Position numbers and translations under genes: made by a program. The notes below the pieces were generated by a model that was not told the origin of the DNA, searched no databases, and saw nothing but the letters and a program-made list of their open reading frames with translations. Of a DNA stretch of 64,000 nt, positions 32,751 to 42,253 are shown in pieces; position 1 is the stretch's first letter; each line of letters begins with the position of its first letter. The stretch covers positions 222,716 to 286,715 of the forward strand of contig NZ_AQXF01000002.1 of assembly GCF_000375545.1 (NCBI RefSeq). Direction: 5' to 3'. This stretch comes from Kordiimonas gwangyangensis DSM 19435 = JCM 12864 (lineage in GTDB: Bacteria; Pseudomonadota; Alphaproteobacteria; Sphingomonadales; Kordiimonadaceae).

Positions 32751-35537
32751 TTAGTTTTCAGTGTCGCCTTCTTCTGCGACAGCACCCTGGGCGGCCACAT
32801 CAGCGTCGACGGCACCCTCCAGCGCCTCATCGGCTTCTTCGTCTTCATCGGTTTCCTGCAGCTTGGCAACAGACACAATCTGCTCAGTGTCAGCAACCTT
32901 GAAGAGGGTTACACCTTTGGTGTTGCGGCTTGCAATGCGCACATCATGCACAGGTGTGCGGATAAGCTTGCCGTGGTCTGTCACCATCATGATCTGTTCG
33001 TCAGCCGTAATCGGGAACGCGGCCACCACATCGCCGATCTGCTCGCGCAGGTGATCCTTCGACGGCACGTTCCAGATGCCCTGCCCGCCACGGTTGGTTA
33101 GGCGGTACTCATGGCTGCTGGTGCGCTTGCCGAAGCCTTTGTTGGTGACCGTGAGGATGAACTGCTCACACGCTTCCAGTTCGGCCATGCGTTCCGGCGA
33201 CAGGACGGTAGTGTCCGCGGGTGTTTCCGCTGCGGTATCATCCGCATCTGCCGAAGATTTCCATGGAGCAGCGCGCAGGTAGGCATCCCGCTCTTCCGTT
33301 GTGGCGTCTGTGCCGTTGATGATGTGCATGGAAACAACTTCGTCACCCTCACCAAAGCGCATGCCACGTACACCGGTTGATGTACGGCCCGCGAACAGAC
33401 GAACGTCTGTGGTCTTGAAGCGTACCGCACGGCCACCTTTGGCCGCCAGAAGCACGTGGTCGTTTTCGGTGCAAACACCGACACCAATCAGCTTGTCACT
33501 CTCGTCTGCAAAACGGATGGCAATCTTGCCGTTCGACATCACATTTGAGAAGTCGGAGAGCTTGTTGCGGCGTACGTTGCCATAAGCCGTTGCGAACATG
33601 ACCTGCAACTCGTCCCAGCTTGCCTCATCTTCCGGAAGTGGCAGGATGGTCGCAATGGTTTCGTCCTGTTTGAGCGGCAGCAAGTTGATAACCGCTTTGC
33701 CCTTGGACTGCGGCGTGCCAAGCGGCAGGCGCCAGACTTTCATTTTATAGACCTGACCAAGGTTCGAGAAGAACAGTACAGGTGTGTGCGTATCAGCCAC
33801 GAAGACGGTGGAAAGGAAGTCCTCATCCTTCGTCTGCATGCCCGAACGGCCCTTACCGCCGCGGCGCTGCGCGCGGTAGGTCGAAAGCGGCACACGTTTG
33901 ATATAACCGGTCTGTGTTACCGTCACCACCATGTCTTCGCGTGCAATCAGGTCCTCGTCGTCGAAGCCGGTAATGGCGTTGACGTCGATCTCTGTCCGGC
34001 GTTCGTCAGCAAACTCAGCACGTACGGCGTCAAGTTCGCCACGCAGCACTTCATAGAGTTTCTCACGCGATTGCAGGATAGAGAGGTATTCACGGATAGC
34101 AGCGGAGAGCGTTTCAAGCTCATCGCCGATTTCGTCCCGGCCAAGTGCAGTCAGGCGGTGCAGGCGCAGGTCAAGGATTGCCTTGATCTGGATTTCGGAC
34201 AGCTGGTAGGTGCCGTCGTCATTCACATTGCCCGCTTCGTTGATCAGTTCAAGATACGGCAGGATTTCCGCCGCGTCCCACTTACGGGCCGCGAGCGCTT
34301 CACGCGCCTGCGCAGGTGAAGTGGCTTGACGGATGGTTGCAACAACCTCATCGATATTCGCGACAGCAGTAACAAGGCCAACCATGATGTGCGCACGGTC
34401 GCGCGCCTTGTTCAGCTCATATTTGGTACGGCGGGTGATGACTTCCTCACGGAAATCGATGAAGGCCTGCAGTACCTGCTTGAGCGAAAGTTGTTCCGGA
34501 CGGCCGCCATTGAGCGCGAGCATGTTGATACCGAAGCTCGTTTGCACGGGCGTGAAACGGTAAAGCTGGTTGAGAACAACGTCTGCCACCGCATCGCGCT
34601 TCAACTCAACAACAACGCGCACGCCGTCACGGTCAGATTCGTCACGAATGTCCGAGATGCCTTCAATGCGCTTGGTTTGCACACATTCGGCAATCTTTTC
34701 GATCATTGATGCCTTATTCACCTGATACGGGATCTCGGTGATCACAATCGCCCAGCGGTCCTTGCGGATCTCTTCCACATGGCTCCGGCTGCGGATGATG
34801 ATGGAGCCCTTGCCGGTCTCATACGCCTGGCGGATACCGCCAGCGCCAAGGATAATGCCGCCGGTCGGGAAATCCGGCCCCGGGATATGCTGCATCAGGC
34901 CAAGGGTGTCGATTTCAGGGTCATCAATGACAGCACAAACACCGTCGATGACTTCACCGAGACTGTGAGACGGAATGTTCGTGGCCATGCCGACAGCGAT
35001 ACCGGTGCCGCCGTTCACCAAGAGGTTCGGGAATCGCGCCGGGAGCACAACAGGTTCGTGCTCACTTTCGTCATAGTTGGCCTGGAAGTTGACCGTATCC
35101 TTGTCGATGTCCGCGAGGATCATCGAAGATACTTTATCCATCCGGGCTTCAGTGTAACGCATGGCCGCAGCACTGTCGCCGTCCATCGAACCGAAGTTGC
35201 CCTGGCCGTCTACAAGCGGCGCACGCATAGAGAAGTCCTGCGCCATACGCACGAGTGCGTCATAAATCGCGCTGTCACCGTGCGGGTGGTATTTACCCAT
35301 CACGTCCCCGACGATACGCGCGGACTTGCGGAACGGCTTATTCCATTCGTAGCCATTTTCATGCATCGAGTAGAGAATGCGCCTGTGAACCGGCTTCAAG
35401 CCGTCACGCACATCGGGAAGCGCCCGGGAGACGATTACGCTCATCGCGTAATCAAGATAGGACGCCTTCATCTCCTCTTCGATGGTGATTGGCTGGATGT
35501 CCCGCTCTTCCGGCGTAATGGGTGTATTGTCGCTCAC
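32751..35537 (-). CDS. gyrA: DNA gyrase subunit A
   Basis: A 928-residue GyrA: N-terminal breakage-reunion domain with [30 protein letters not shown], the quinolone region [22 protein letters not shown] (Ser and Asp of the drug-sensitive type present), the active-site Tyr in [10 protein letters not shown], and a C-terminal six-blade DNA-wrapping domain with the GyrA box [11 protein letters not shown]. The acidic C-terminal tail ([12 protein letters not shown]) is typical of proteobacterial GyrA. It introduces negative supercoils with GyrB. Confidence 0.97.
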   Translation of the reverse strand: MSDNTPITPEERDIQPITIEEEMKASYLDYAMSVIVSRALPDVRDGLKPVHRRILYSMHENGYEWNKPFRKSARIVGDVMGKYHPHGDSAIYDALVRMAQDFSMRAPLVDGQGNFGSMDGDSAAAMRYTEARMDKVSSMILADIDKDTVNFQANYDESEHEPVVLPARFPNLLVNGGTGIAVGMATNIPSHSLGEVIDGVCAVIDDPEIDTLGLMQHIPGPDFPTGGIILGAGGIRQAYETGKGSIIIRSRSHVEEIRKDRWAIVITEIPYQVNKASMIEKIAECVQTKRIEGISDIRDESDRDGVRVVVELKRDAVADVVLNQLYRFTPVQTSFGINMLALNGGRPEQLSLKQVLQAFIDFREEVITRRTKYELNKARDRAHIMVGLVTAVANIDEVVATIRQATSPAQAREALAARKWDAAEILPYLELINEAGNVNDDGTYQLSEIQIKAILDLRLHRLTALGRDEIGDELETLSAAIREYLSILQSREKLYEVLRGELDAVRAEFADERRTEIDVNAITGFDDEDLIAREDMVVTVTQTGYIKRVPLSTYRAQRRGGKGRSGMQTKDEDFLSTVFVADTHTPVLFFSNLGQVYKMKVWRLPLGTPQSKGKAVINLLPLKQDETIATILPLPEDEASWDELQVMFATAYGNVRRNKLSDFSNVMSNGKIAIRFADESDKLIGVGVCTENDHVLLAAKGGRAVRFKTTDVRLFAGRTSTGVRGMRFGEGDEVVSMHIINGTDATTEERDAYLRAAPWKSSADADDTAAETPADTTVLSPERMAELEACEQFILTVTNKGFGKRTSSHEYRLTNRGGQGIWNVPSKDHLREQIGDVVAAFPITADEQIMMVTDHGKLIRTPVHDVRIASRNTKGVTLFKVADTEQIVSVAKLQETDEDEEADEALEGAVDADVAAQGAVAEEGDTEN

Positions 35538-35775
35538 CAGCAGCCCCTTGTCTTAATCAGCCTTTTCGGCTTCAAACCAGAACATATAGCCTACTAGATC
35601 TCATGAACCCCCGAAATCTTGTAGGAAAGATAGACCTGTCTACCAACTCCGGCTGTGTGGTGCAAGGCATGAGGCAACGAATTTGGTCACCAAATTTTTT
35701 AAGAGGATAATTGGGCTGGACGAACGCGGAAACTGTCGTTAAAACCCTCGCCTGATCCTAGCGTTCGTGTACACC

Positions 35776-35865
35776 GGGCAGGTGGCAGAGCGGTTGAATG
35801 CACCGGTCTTGAAAACCGGCAAGGGTGCAAGCCCTTCGTGGGTTCGAATCCCACCCTGCCCGCCA
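35776..35865 (+). tRNA. tRNA-Ser (anticodon TGA)
   Basis: Acceptor GGGCAGG pairs with CCTGCCC, the anticodon arm CCGGTCTTGAAAACCGG has TGA in the loop, a long variable arm (AAGGGTGCAAGCCCTT) marks a class II tRNA, the T-arm is GTGGGTTCGAATCCCAC, and CCA is encoded. Confidence 0.96.
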
Positions 35866-35930
35866 CACGAATCTCCTAGATGGCTGTTACAGACGCGAAT
35901 GCGTCACACGATTGGGGACGCGGCCTTCAA

Positions 35931-37031
35931 ATGAACACTTCCAAGCTTGTTGAATGGGGCGAAGCTGCGCCTTGGTTTGTTGCTCCCGCACCCATTAACC
36001 CACGTTTTGATTTTTCCTCCCTTGGCGGTCGTTTTGTTGTCCTGGTGTTTTTCGGCAATGCTGACCTGCCTGGTGTGCGCGACCGCCTGAAAGAGATGTC
36101 CACAAAAGTAAAACGCTGGCCGGACGACCGCTGCGTTATGTTTGGTGTGTCCAACTCAAAAGCAGATTGGGAAGATAACTCTGTGCTGGAGGCGTTTCGC
36201 CCTGCCCGCATTTTTCACGATGAGAACTGGGATATTGCCAGGTCCTACGGTGTGCTGACGCGGGATGCTGAGAACGGCCAACTACGCTTCAAACCGCGCT
36301 GGTATGTGCTTGACCCCACGCTCAGGGTATATTCGCACGGGGATTTCACTCAGTTTGACCGCTTTTATGCGGAGATGGATCGCTTGCCAGCCCCAAGTCA
36401 GCACGCCTCAGCCACCAGTGACCCATGGGCGCCGGTTCTGATGGTGCCGCGTGTTCTGTCACCGTCCTTCTGTCGTGCGTTGATTGACTATTATAAAGCT
36501 GGCGATGCTCAGGAGAGCGGTTTTATGCGCGCAGAGGGCAATAAAACTGTCGGCATGACGGACCCAAGCTTCAAACGCCGGATGGACGTCAATATTGTCG
36601 ATGAGCGGCTCAAAGTTGGGCTCAGATCGTCGCTTGTGACGCGCCTTGTGCCTGAACTCAAGAAGGCATTCCAATATGAGGCAACGCGCATTGAGCGCTA
36701 TATCGTTGCCTGTTACGACAGTCAAAGCCAGGGTTTCTTCAAGCCTCACCGGGACAATACAACGAGCGGCACGGCTCATCGGCGCTTTGCCGTCACCATC
36801 AACTTGAATGCCGAAGATTTTGAGGGCGGCGAGCTTCGTTTCCCTGAGTTCGGTATGCGAACCTATAAAGCGCCCACTGGCGGTGCCGTTGTGTTTTCCT
36901 GCTCACTGCTTCATGAGGCCATGCCAGTAACCGCTGGAACACGTTACGCGACGCTGCCATTCCTCTATGGTGATGCGGACGCGGAAGTGCGCCTGCAAAA
37001 CCGGGCGAACGTGGTCGGTGTGCAGCGTTAG
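35931..37031 (+). CDS. Redoxin-like domain fused to 2OG-Fe(II) oxygenase
   Basis: I use ATG 35931 (MNTSKLVEWGEAAPWF); an in-frame ATG at 35880 lies only 14 bases after the tRNA and lacks a ribosome site. Residues 1-150 resemble an AhpC/TSA peroxiredoxin fold (GEAAPWFVAPAPINPRFDFSSLGGRFVVLVFFG), but no redox Cys is seen at the usual place. Residues 170-366 form a prolyl-4-hydroxylase-like domain with HRDN (HxD), LLHEAMPVTAGTRYATLPFLY for the second His and 2OG-binding Arg. The oxygenase probably hydroxylates a protein or peptide; the redoxin part may only bind. Confidence 0.8.
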   Translation: MNTSKLVEWGEAAPWFVAPAPINPRFDFSSLGGRFVVLVFFGNADLPGVRDRLKEMSTKVKRWPDDRCVMFGVSNSKADWEDNSVLEAFRPARIFHDENWDIARSYGVLTRDAENGQLRFKPRWYVLDPTLRVYSHGDFTQFDRFYAEMDRLPAPSQHASATSDPWAPVLMVPRVLSPSFCRALIDYYKAGDAQESGFMRAEGNKTVGMTDPSFKRRMDVNIVDERLKVGLRSSLVTRLVPELKKAFQYEATRIERYIVACYDSQSQGFFKPHRDNTTSGTAHRRFAVTINLNAEDFEGGELRFPEFGMRTYKAPTGGAVVFSCSLLHEAMPVTAGTRYATLPFLYGDADAEVRLQNRANVVGVQR

Positions 37032-37121
37032 CGCATTGCTTTCAAAAAGCCGCAATTTATGTTCAGCTTGAGTTCAGATCACGGGAACTATTCTCGCACC
37101 ATGATCCGAGCGGAGGAAAAG

Positions 37122-37580
37122 ATGAAAAAAATTGCCTTGCTTACAGCCAGCCTTCTCACGACGGCGACGATATTTCCCTCCTCAGCAACTGCCGACGCTG
37201 AAGACGATAAGGAAATCTGCCTTTACTACGGCAACGTGGGCGCAGCTGCGGTAGAGTTCCTGTTGCCCTTGAAGCTGCAACAGGTCGTGGACCTGATCAG
37301 TGGCCGCGATGAGGCGCTGCTCGAGAAGATGAACAAAACCGTCGAAGGCGTCGGTAATGTTCGCGTGAAAACCGCCATGAAAAAGATTGGTGATGATGCG
37401 GCTGAGCACCTCGGTGCATCAGCCGGCTTTCTATCGTTCCAGCTTGTGATGACAGGTCAGGCAACGACGCCGCAGGAGGTTTTCTCGGTTCTTTATCGTG
37501 GGTGCAGTGAAACCGGGCCTGAGCGCATCGTTGAAAACCAGCGCAAAGCCGTTCAAAGCGAACCCCAGCCAGAAAACTAA
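37122..37580 (+). CDS. Secreted small protein, unknown (152 aa)
   Basis: ATG 37122 follows GGAGGAAAAG and starts a clear signal peptide (MKKIALLTASLLTTATIFPSSATA). The mature part is helical and has two Cys (EICLYYGN near the start and YRGCSETG near the end) that may form a disulfide. No family is recognised. Its stop overlaps the end of the convergent GST gene by four bases. Confidence 0.65.
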   Translation: MKKIALLTASLLTTATIFPSSATADAEDDKEICLYYGNVGAAAVEFLLPLKLQQVVDLISGRDEALLEKMNKTVEGVGNVRVKTAMKKIGDDAAEHLGASAGFLSFQLVMTGQATTPQEVFSVLYRGCSETGPERIVENQRKAVQSEPQPEN

Positions 37581-38155
37581 GCCGCCAGTTCGGCACGCAC
37601 TCTTGCAATCCAATTGGTAATGTTGGGGCGGTTTTCCAGCGAAAAGCCGCCCTCTTCCGCGAACTGGGTATAGGCCAGAAGCGCAATGTCAGCGAGTGTG
37701 CACGCATCGCCAACAAACCAGTTTCGCTCAGTCAGATGTTTTTCCATCACATCAAGGGCCGCATTGCCGCGGTCCATCAAGCCGGGCGGGACCTGATCCG
37801 CCGGCAGATTTTTAATGGCGCGAATGAAGCGGGCTACGGCAATCGTTGGTTCGTGGCTATATTGTTCCCAAAACAACCATTGATCCATCTGAGCCTGCTG
37901 CCACGTGTCGGTCGGAATAAGCGCGCTACCCTTGGCTAGGTAGCGCATGATAGCGTTGGACTGTGCCAGCACCTGCCCCTCGCCGAAGATCACCGTCGGG
38001 ATTTGGCCTGCTGGATTTAATGCCAGAAATTCTGGCGTCCGTGTATAGCCGGACAGCACGTCAACTTCCTGCCACTCATGTGTAATGCCCAGCTTGTCCG
38101 CCACATATTTGACCTTCAGGCAGTTGCCTGAGCGCATATCGCCATAAACCTTCAT
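37577..38155 (-). CDS. Glutathione S-transferase family protein
   Basis: The 192-residue protein has a thioredoxin-like N-terminal domain (MKVYGDMRSGNCLKVKYVADKLGI, with NPAGQIPTVIFGEGQVLAQSNAIMRYLA carrying the cis-Pro and the QSNAI glutathione-binding turn) and an all-helical C-terminal domain with FVGDACTLADIALLAYTQ. It probably detoxifies electrophiles or reduces disulfides with glutathione. The Ser/Cys near residue 12 decides the class; here SGNCLK. Confidence 0.88.
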   Translation of the reverse strand: MKVYGDMRSGNCLKVKYVADKLGITHEWQEVDVLSGYTRTPEFLALNPAGQIPTVIFGEGQVLAQSNAIMRYLAKGSALIPTDTWQQAQMDQWLFWEQYSHEPTIAVARFIRAIKNLPADQVPPGLMDRGNAALDVMEKHLTERNWFVGDACTLADIALLAYTQFAEEGGFSLENRPNITNWIARVRAELAA

Positions 38156-38347
38156 ATATCGTCCCTCGCTAAGATGATGGCGAAACTATCACGAAACCTC
38201 TCTGTGCCTGCGTCAGTATTTCCGGGGCATTGGCCAAGTTTTCCTTTGTGATTAAATTTTGTGCAGATGCTATTTTTTAGGCATATTGCTTTTGACATAT
38301 TTGGTCAATTCTAACCTAAATACCTGAAATATATGGAAATAAAAATC

Positions 38348-38363
38348 TGGCACAGAAGCTGCT
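38348..38363 (+). promoter_or_regulatory. Sigma-54 promoter of glnK-amtB
   Basis: TGGCAC (38348-38353), four to five bases, then CTGCT gives the GG-N10-GC spacing of a -24/-12 promoter with only one mismatch to TGGCAC-N5-TTGC. It is about 40 bp upstream of glnK. Nitrogen control through NtrC is expected. Confidence 0.75.
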
Positions 38364-38401
38364 CTATAAGGCTGAACCACGTCCAGCCATAGGGAGCGAT
38401 T

Positions 38402-38740
38402 ATGAAATATGTCATAGCCATTATTAAGCCGCACCGGCTTGATCCTGTCCGTGATGCGCTTGCCGAGATCGGTATCAACGGCATGACCGTCACCGAAGTG
38501 CAAGGTTATGGCCGTCAAAGGGGCCAAAAAGAGATCTATCGCGGCGCTGAATACGAAGTGCATTTCCTGCCGAAAGTGAAACTTGAAATCGCAACAGATG
38601 ATGCGATTGCCGACCAGGTTGTCGAAGCTGTGCAACAGGCAGCTCACACGGGCCAGATCGGCGACGGCAAGATCTTTGTGCTCGACCTCGGCCAAGTCAT
38701 CCGTATCCGGACCGGCGAAACCGACGCTGCAGCGCTTTAA
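38402..38740 (+). CDS. glnK: Nitrogen regulatory protein P-II, GlnK/GlnB
   Basis: The 112-residue trimeric signal protein has the B- and C-loop patterns and the T-loop QRGQKEIYRGAEYEVHFLPK with uridylylation Tyr51 (EYEV). KIFVLDLGQVIRIRTGE is the C-terminal signature. It reports 2-oxoglutarate, ATP and glutamine status and blocks the ammonium channel AmtB. It lies 12 bases upstream of amtB behind a sigma-54 promoter, so glnK is the likely symbol. Confidence 0.95.
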   Translation: MKYVIAIIKPHRLDPVRDALAEIGINGMTVTEVQGYGRQRGQKEIYRGAEYEVHFLPKVKLEIATDDAIADQVVEAVQQAAHTGQIGDGKIFVLDLGQVIRIRTGETDAAAL

Positions 38741-38752
38741 GGGAGCTAACTC

Positions 38753-40087
38753 ATGGTTGATAAATTCATGCCCAAAAAACTCATACTGGCCGGCCTAGGG
38801 GCGACCATGCTGACGGTTCCAGCGTCCGCAGAGGTATCCTCTGAATCGGTCTATATTTTTAATACTCTGCTCTTCCTGATCGGCGGCTTCCTTGTGATGT
38901 GGATGGCTGCGGGTTTCGCCATGCTCGAAGCTGGCCTCGTCCGCTCCAAAAACGTTGCGGAAATCTGCCTCAAGAACGTTACGCTTTATGCGGTTGCGTG
39001 CATCATGTTCCTGCTTGTGGGCTACAAGCTGATGTATGATGGCGTGGACGGCGGTTATATCGGTTCTTTTACCACTTGGTTTATTGATGACGGCGCCGCT
39101 CTGGCAGAAGAAGGTGCAAGCTTTGACGCAGGCTATGCCTCTGCTTCCGACTTCTTCTTCCAGATGGTGTTCGTCGCGACGGCAGCATCCATCGTATCCG
39201 GCACGGTCGCGGAGCGCATCAAGCTCTTCCCGTTCATGCTGTTTACGGTTGTGCTGACCGCCATCATTTACCCGATTCAGGGTGCTTGGCAGTGGGGCGG
39301 CGGTTGGCTTTCTGAAGCCGGCTTCGTCGACTTCGCCGGTTCCACCATCGTGCACTCGTGCGGCGGTTGGGCAGCGCTCATGGGTGCCATCGTCCTCGGT
39401 CCGCGTATTGGGAAATACGATGCTAATGGCCGTGCTCGTCCGATGCCGGGTTCAAGCCTGCCGCTCGCAACGCTTGGTACGTTCATTCTTTGGCTCGGCT
39501 GGTTCGGCTTCAACGGCGCGTCCCAGCTTGCGCTTGGTTCTGCCGCTGATGCCGCCGCTGTGTCCAATATCTTCGTAAACACCAATATGGCCGCTGCTGG
39601 CGGTGTGGTTGCTGCGATGATCGTGACCAAGCTCGTCTACAAGAAGGTCGATCTTTCGATGGTCCTGAACGGCGCGCTTGCGGGTCTCGTGTCCATCACT
39701 GCTGGCCCGGATACCCCAGGCCCAGTCTTCTCGGTACTTATCGGCGCTGTTGGTGGCGTGCTGGTGGTCTTCGCGGTACCGGCAATTGACAAGCTGAAAA
39801 TCGACGATGTTGTTGGCGCGATCTCCGTACACCTTGTTTGCGGTATCTGGGGCACTATGGCTGTGCCGCTTACGAACGCTGATGCAAGCTTCGGTGTACA
39901 GGCGCTCGGCGTTGTCTCGATCGGTGCCTTTGTGCTGGTAACTAGTGCCATCGTATGGTTCGCGCTCAAGTTCACCATCGGTATCCGCCTCTCCAAAGAG
40001 GAAGAGGAAGTTGGTTCCGACCTCGCTGAACTTGGCCTCGAAGCTTATCCGGAATTTGGTCGCGGCTCACAGAAGCTGAGCGTGTAG
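38753..40087 (+). CDS. amtB: Ammonium transporter
   Basis: The 444-residue protein has a signal-like first segment (to about PASAEV) and eleven TM helices with NTLLFLIGGFLVMWMAAGFAMLEAGLVRSKN, FAGSTIVHSCGGWAALMGA (pore His), TLGTFILWLGWFGFNGASQLA and SVHLVCGIWGTMAVPL (second pore His). It conducts ammonium/ammonia and is gated by GlnK. Its expression probably depends on the shared sigma-54 promoter; a strong terminator follows. Confidence 0.95.
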   Translation: MVDKFMPKKLILAGLGATMLTVPASAEVSSESVYIFNTLLFLIGGFLVMWMAAGFAMLEAGLVRSKNVAEICLKNVTLYAVACIMFLLVGYKLMYDGVDGGYIGSFTTWFIDDGAALAEEGASFDAGYASASDFFFQMVFVATAASIVSGTVAERIKLFPFMLFTVVLTAIIYPIQGAWQWGGGWLSEAGFVDFAGSTIVHSCGGWAALMGAIVLGPRIGKYDANGRARPMPGSSLPLATLGTFILWLGWFGFNGASQLALGSAADAAAVSNIFVNTNMAAAGGVVAAMIVTKLVYKKVDLSMVLNGALAGLVSITAGPDTPGPVFSVLIGAVGGVLVVFAVPAIDKLKIDDVVGAISVHLVCGIWGTMAVPLTNADASFGVQALGVVSIGAFVLVTSAIVWFALKFTIGIRLSKEEEEVGSDLAELGLEAYPEFGRGSQKLSV

Positions 40088-40134
40088 GACCAAACACAAA
40101 TCAACCTCGGAGCCCTTCTCTCCCTGGTCAACTC

Positions 40135-40157
40135 GGCAGCCGCCTAGCGCGGCTGCC
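40135..40157 (+). terminator. Terminator of glnK-amtB
   Basis: GGCAGCCGC and GCGGCTGCC make a perfect 9-bp stem with loop ctagc, then TTTTT. It ends the operon. Confidence 0.9.
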
Positions 40158-40270
40158 TTTTTATTTGTCTTTGACCTATTGATAGGATTGTCAATGCTCT
40201 TGCCGCTCCCGCGTTTATTCCCTAGACTATAACGTGTATCGTTACCAGTGTGTGGCCGGGAGGGAGTTTC

Positions 40271-41356
40271 ATGGCTTTAGATCCGCTTTATGTGAATGCG
40301 CTTGAAGATTCCGCTTGGGAGGTGCCTCAGGATTTTGAGGCCCTTTTCAACTGGCAATACAGTGACGACCGGAAAGATCTGCTAGGGCTTTATTCCAAAG
40401 GCAAAACCATGCAGTGGGATACTGATAGCCGGATTGACTGGAGCCATGAGATGGACCCGGACAACCCGCTTGGTATTCCAATTGAGTATTTCCCTCTCTA
40501 TGGCGCTGACTTCTTCATGAAGATGTCCGCCAAGGAACAGGGTGAAGCGCTACGGCACCAAGCCGCCTGGAGCAATTCCCAGTTCCTGCACGGTGAACAA
40601 GGCGCGCTTATTTGCAGCGCCAAGATCGTCACCAACGTACCTGACACAGAAGCCAAGTTTTATGCTGCCACGCAGGTGATGGACGAAGCGCGGCATGTTG
40701 AGAGCTACAAGAAGCTCGTAGACAAGATCGGCCTTGCCTACCCGATCACCGGCCCGTTGAAAACATTGCTTGATCAGGTGCTGCGCGACAGCCGTTGGGA
40801 CATGACCTACCTTGGTATGCAGGTGGTGATTGAAGGACTCGCGCTGGCGGCATTCGCCAATATACGCGATAACGGCAAGGACCCCCTCGCCTCGGCAGTG
40901 AACGCATATGTGATGCAAGATGAAGCACGTCACGTTGCCTTTGGTCGTCTTGCCCTGCGTGAGTTTTATCCTGAGCTGACGCAGTATGAGCGCAATGAGC
41001 GCGAGGAATTCCTGATTGAGGCCTGCTACCTGATGCGGGACCGTTTCCAGAACGCAGAGGTTTGGGAAACGCTGGGGTATCCGGTGAAGGAATGTTTGGC
41101 GTTTCTCGAGAACAGCGACACCATGAAAATGTTCCGCACCAACCTTTTCAGCCGCATTGTGCCTGTCGTGAAAGACATCGGCCTATGGGGTGAGAAAATC
41201 CAGAGTGCCTATGGCGACATGGGTATTCTCGGCTTTGCCAATATCGACATTGACGCGATGCAAGCTAAGGATATGGCGGTGGCGGATGAGCATGACGCAC
41301 GTCGTGGTCATGTGGATGAAATGGTTGAGCTCGGGAAAACTGCTGCAGCAGAATAG
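40271..41356 (+). CDS. Ferritin-like diiron protein, RNR-R2-like
   Basis: ATG 40271 has GGGAGGGAG directly upstream. The 361-residue protein has four-helix-bundle diiron motifs: HGEQGAL, then DEARHVESY (E-x2-H), EGLALAAF and DEARHVAFG (E-x2-H). These are the ligands of ferritin-like oxygenases and R2-type proteins. It lacks other features of a nucleotide reductase R2 and has no nrdA next to it, so an oxygenase or oxidase of unknown substrate is more likely. Confidence 0.8.
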   Translation: MALDPLYVNALEDSAWEVPQDFEALFNWQYSDDRKDLLGLYSKGKTMQWDTDSRIDWSHEMDPDNPLGIPIEYFPLYGADFFMKMSAKEQGEALRHQAAWSNSQFLHGEQGALICSAKIVTNVPDTEAKFYAATQVMDEARHVESYKKLVDKIGLAYPITGPLKTLLDQVLRDSRWDMTYLGMQVVIEGLALAAFANIRDNGKDPLASAVNAYVMQDEARHVAFGRLALREFYPELTQYERNEREEFLIEACYLMRDRFQNAEVWETLGYPVKECLAFLENSDTMKMFRTNLFSRIVPVVKDIGLWGEKIQSAYGDMGILGFANIDIDAMQAKDMAVADEHDARRGHVDEMVELGKTAAAE

Positions 41357-41364
41357 GCAAATAA

Positions 41365-41399
41365 AACCCAGAGGGCGATGGGGGTAAGCCCTCTGGGTT
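41365..41399 (+). terminator. Terminator of the ferritin-like gene
   Basis: AACCCAGAGGGC and GCCCTCTGGGTT form a perfect 12-bp stem with an 11-nt loop. The T-run is weak but the stem is strong. Confidence 0.7.
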
Positions 41400-41526
41400 A
41401 AGCAATGCCATGCCATCGGACATGGATTACTCCCGCTGAGTATACGCCTGCGCAAGTCAAAATAAACCTAATTATTGTTACGCCTCTTCTTGGCAAGACC
41501 CCTACACTATTTATAGAATCTTCAAC

Positions 41527-41859
41527 ATGACCAACTCTTGGCGAGAAAGACTGTTATCGCTCAGGCAGGAACTGCTTGATCTTGAAGCTGCGGCGCGTGA
41601 AGGCCGTGGTGCTGTCGAACTTGACCAGAGCCGTGTCGGTCGCCTGTCGCGCATGGATGCGCTGCAGGGTCAGGCCATGAACCAGGCTATTGGCGCGCGC
41701 CGTCAGCAGATGCTTGTGCGGCTTGATGCCGCGCTCGCGCGCTTGGACGATGGCGAATTCGGCTACTGTCAGGAATGCGGCGATATTATCGCTGAAAGGC
41801 GTCTGGAAATTGATCCCACCACGCTCTTTTGCACACGCTGCCAGTCAGAGCGCGCGTGA
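41527..41859 (+). CDS. DksA/TraR-family zinc finger protein
   Basis: The 110-residue protein has an N-terminal coiled coil and the four-Cys zinc finger YCQECGDIIAERRLEIDPTTLFCTRCQ, the DksA/TraR pattern. Members bind in the RNA polymerase secondary channel and act with ppGpp. It is short compared with DksA of about 150 residues and lacks the usual DxxDxA tip, so it is likely one of the accessory paralogues. Confidence 0.85.
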   Translation: MTNSWRERLLSLRQELLDLEAAAREGRGAVELDQSRVGRLSRMDALQGQAMNQAIGARRQQMLVRLDAALARLDDGEFGYCQECGDIIAERRLEIDPTTLFCTRCQSERA

Positions 41860-41876
41860 TTACAGACCGCGCGTGA

Positions 41877-42185
41877 TTATTTGTCGTTGGAGTTCACTTT
41901 GTCCCATACGACAAATTCGTGCGCGATGCTCCATTCGATCAGGTGACGGTAAATGTCTTCGATGTAGCTCTCGTTGCCCGCATGTTCGGCAGCTTTGGCT
42001 TTGGCCTTATTGACCACATCTTCAATGCGCCATTCGTCACGCACAGTGCCGCGGTCAGATTTGATGTGACCTGCCTGCTTGATATACTCAAGCCTTTCCA
42101 GAAGAAGCGGCACGATCTCCCGGTCAACGCGGTCGATCTCTTCCCTGACTTCGCTCATGTTCTGGCACTGTTTCAACGACTTCAT
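41877..42185 (-). CDS. Chorismate mutase, AroQ type
   Basis: The start at 42185 (MKSLKQCQNM) gives 102 residues, the usual size; the longer frame to 42257 adds an arginine-rich leader. The helical protein shows VREEIDRVDREIVPLLLERLEYIKQAGHIK and IYRHLIEWSIAHEFVVWD, the AroQ pattern with active-site Arg and Lys. It makes prephenate for Phe/Tyr. It has no fused dehydratase or dehydrogenase domain, so it works as a free enzyme. Confidence 0.85.
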   Translation of the reverse strand: MKSLKQCQNMSEVREEIDRVDREIVPLLLERLEYIKQAGHIKSDRGTVRDEWRIEDVVNKAKAKAAEHAGNESYIEDIYRHLIEWSIAHEFVVWDKVNSNDK

Positions 42186-42253
42186 CCACTTGTGAACTTG
42201 CTTGCGAGGGGTTGTTAGCGCGATGCGACTTTCCCGACAAGGGGCAAATTGCC

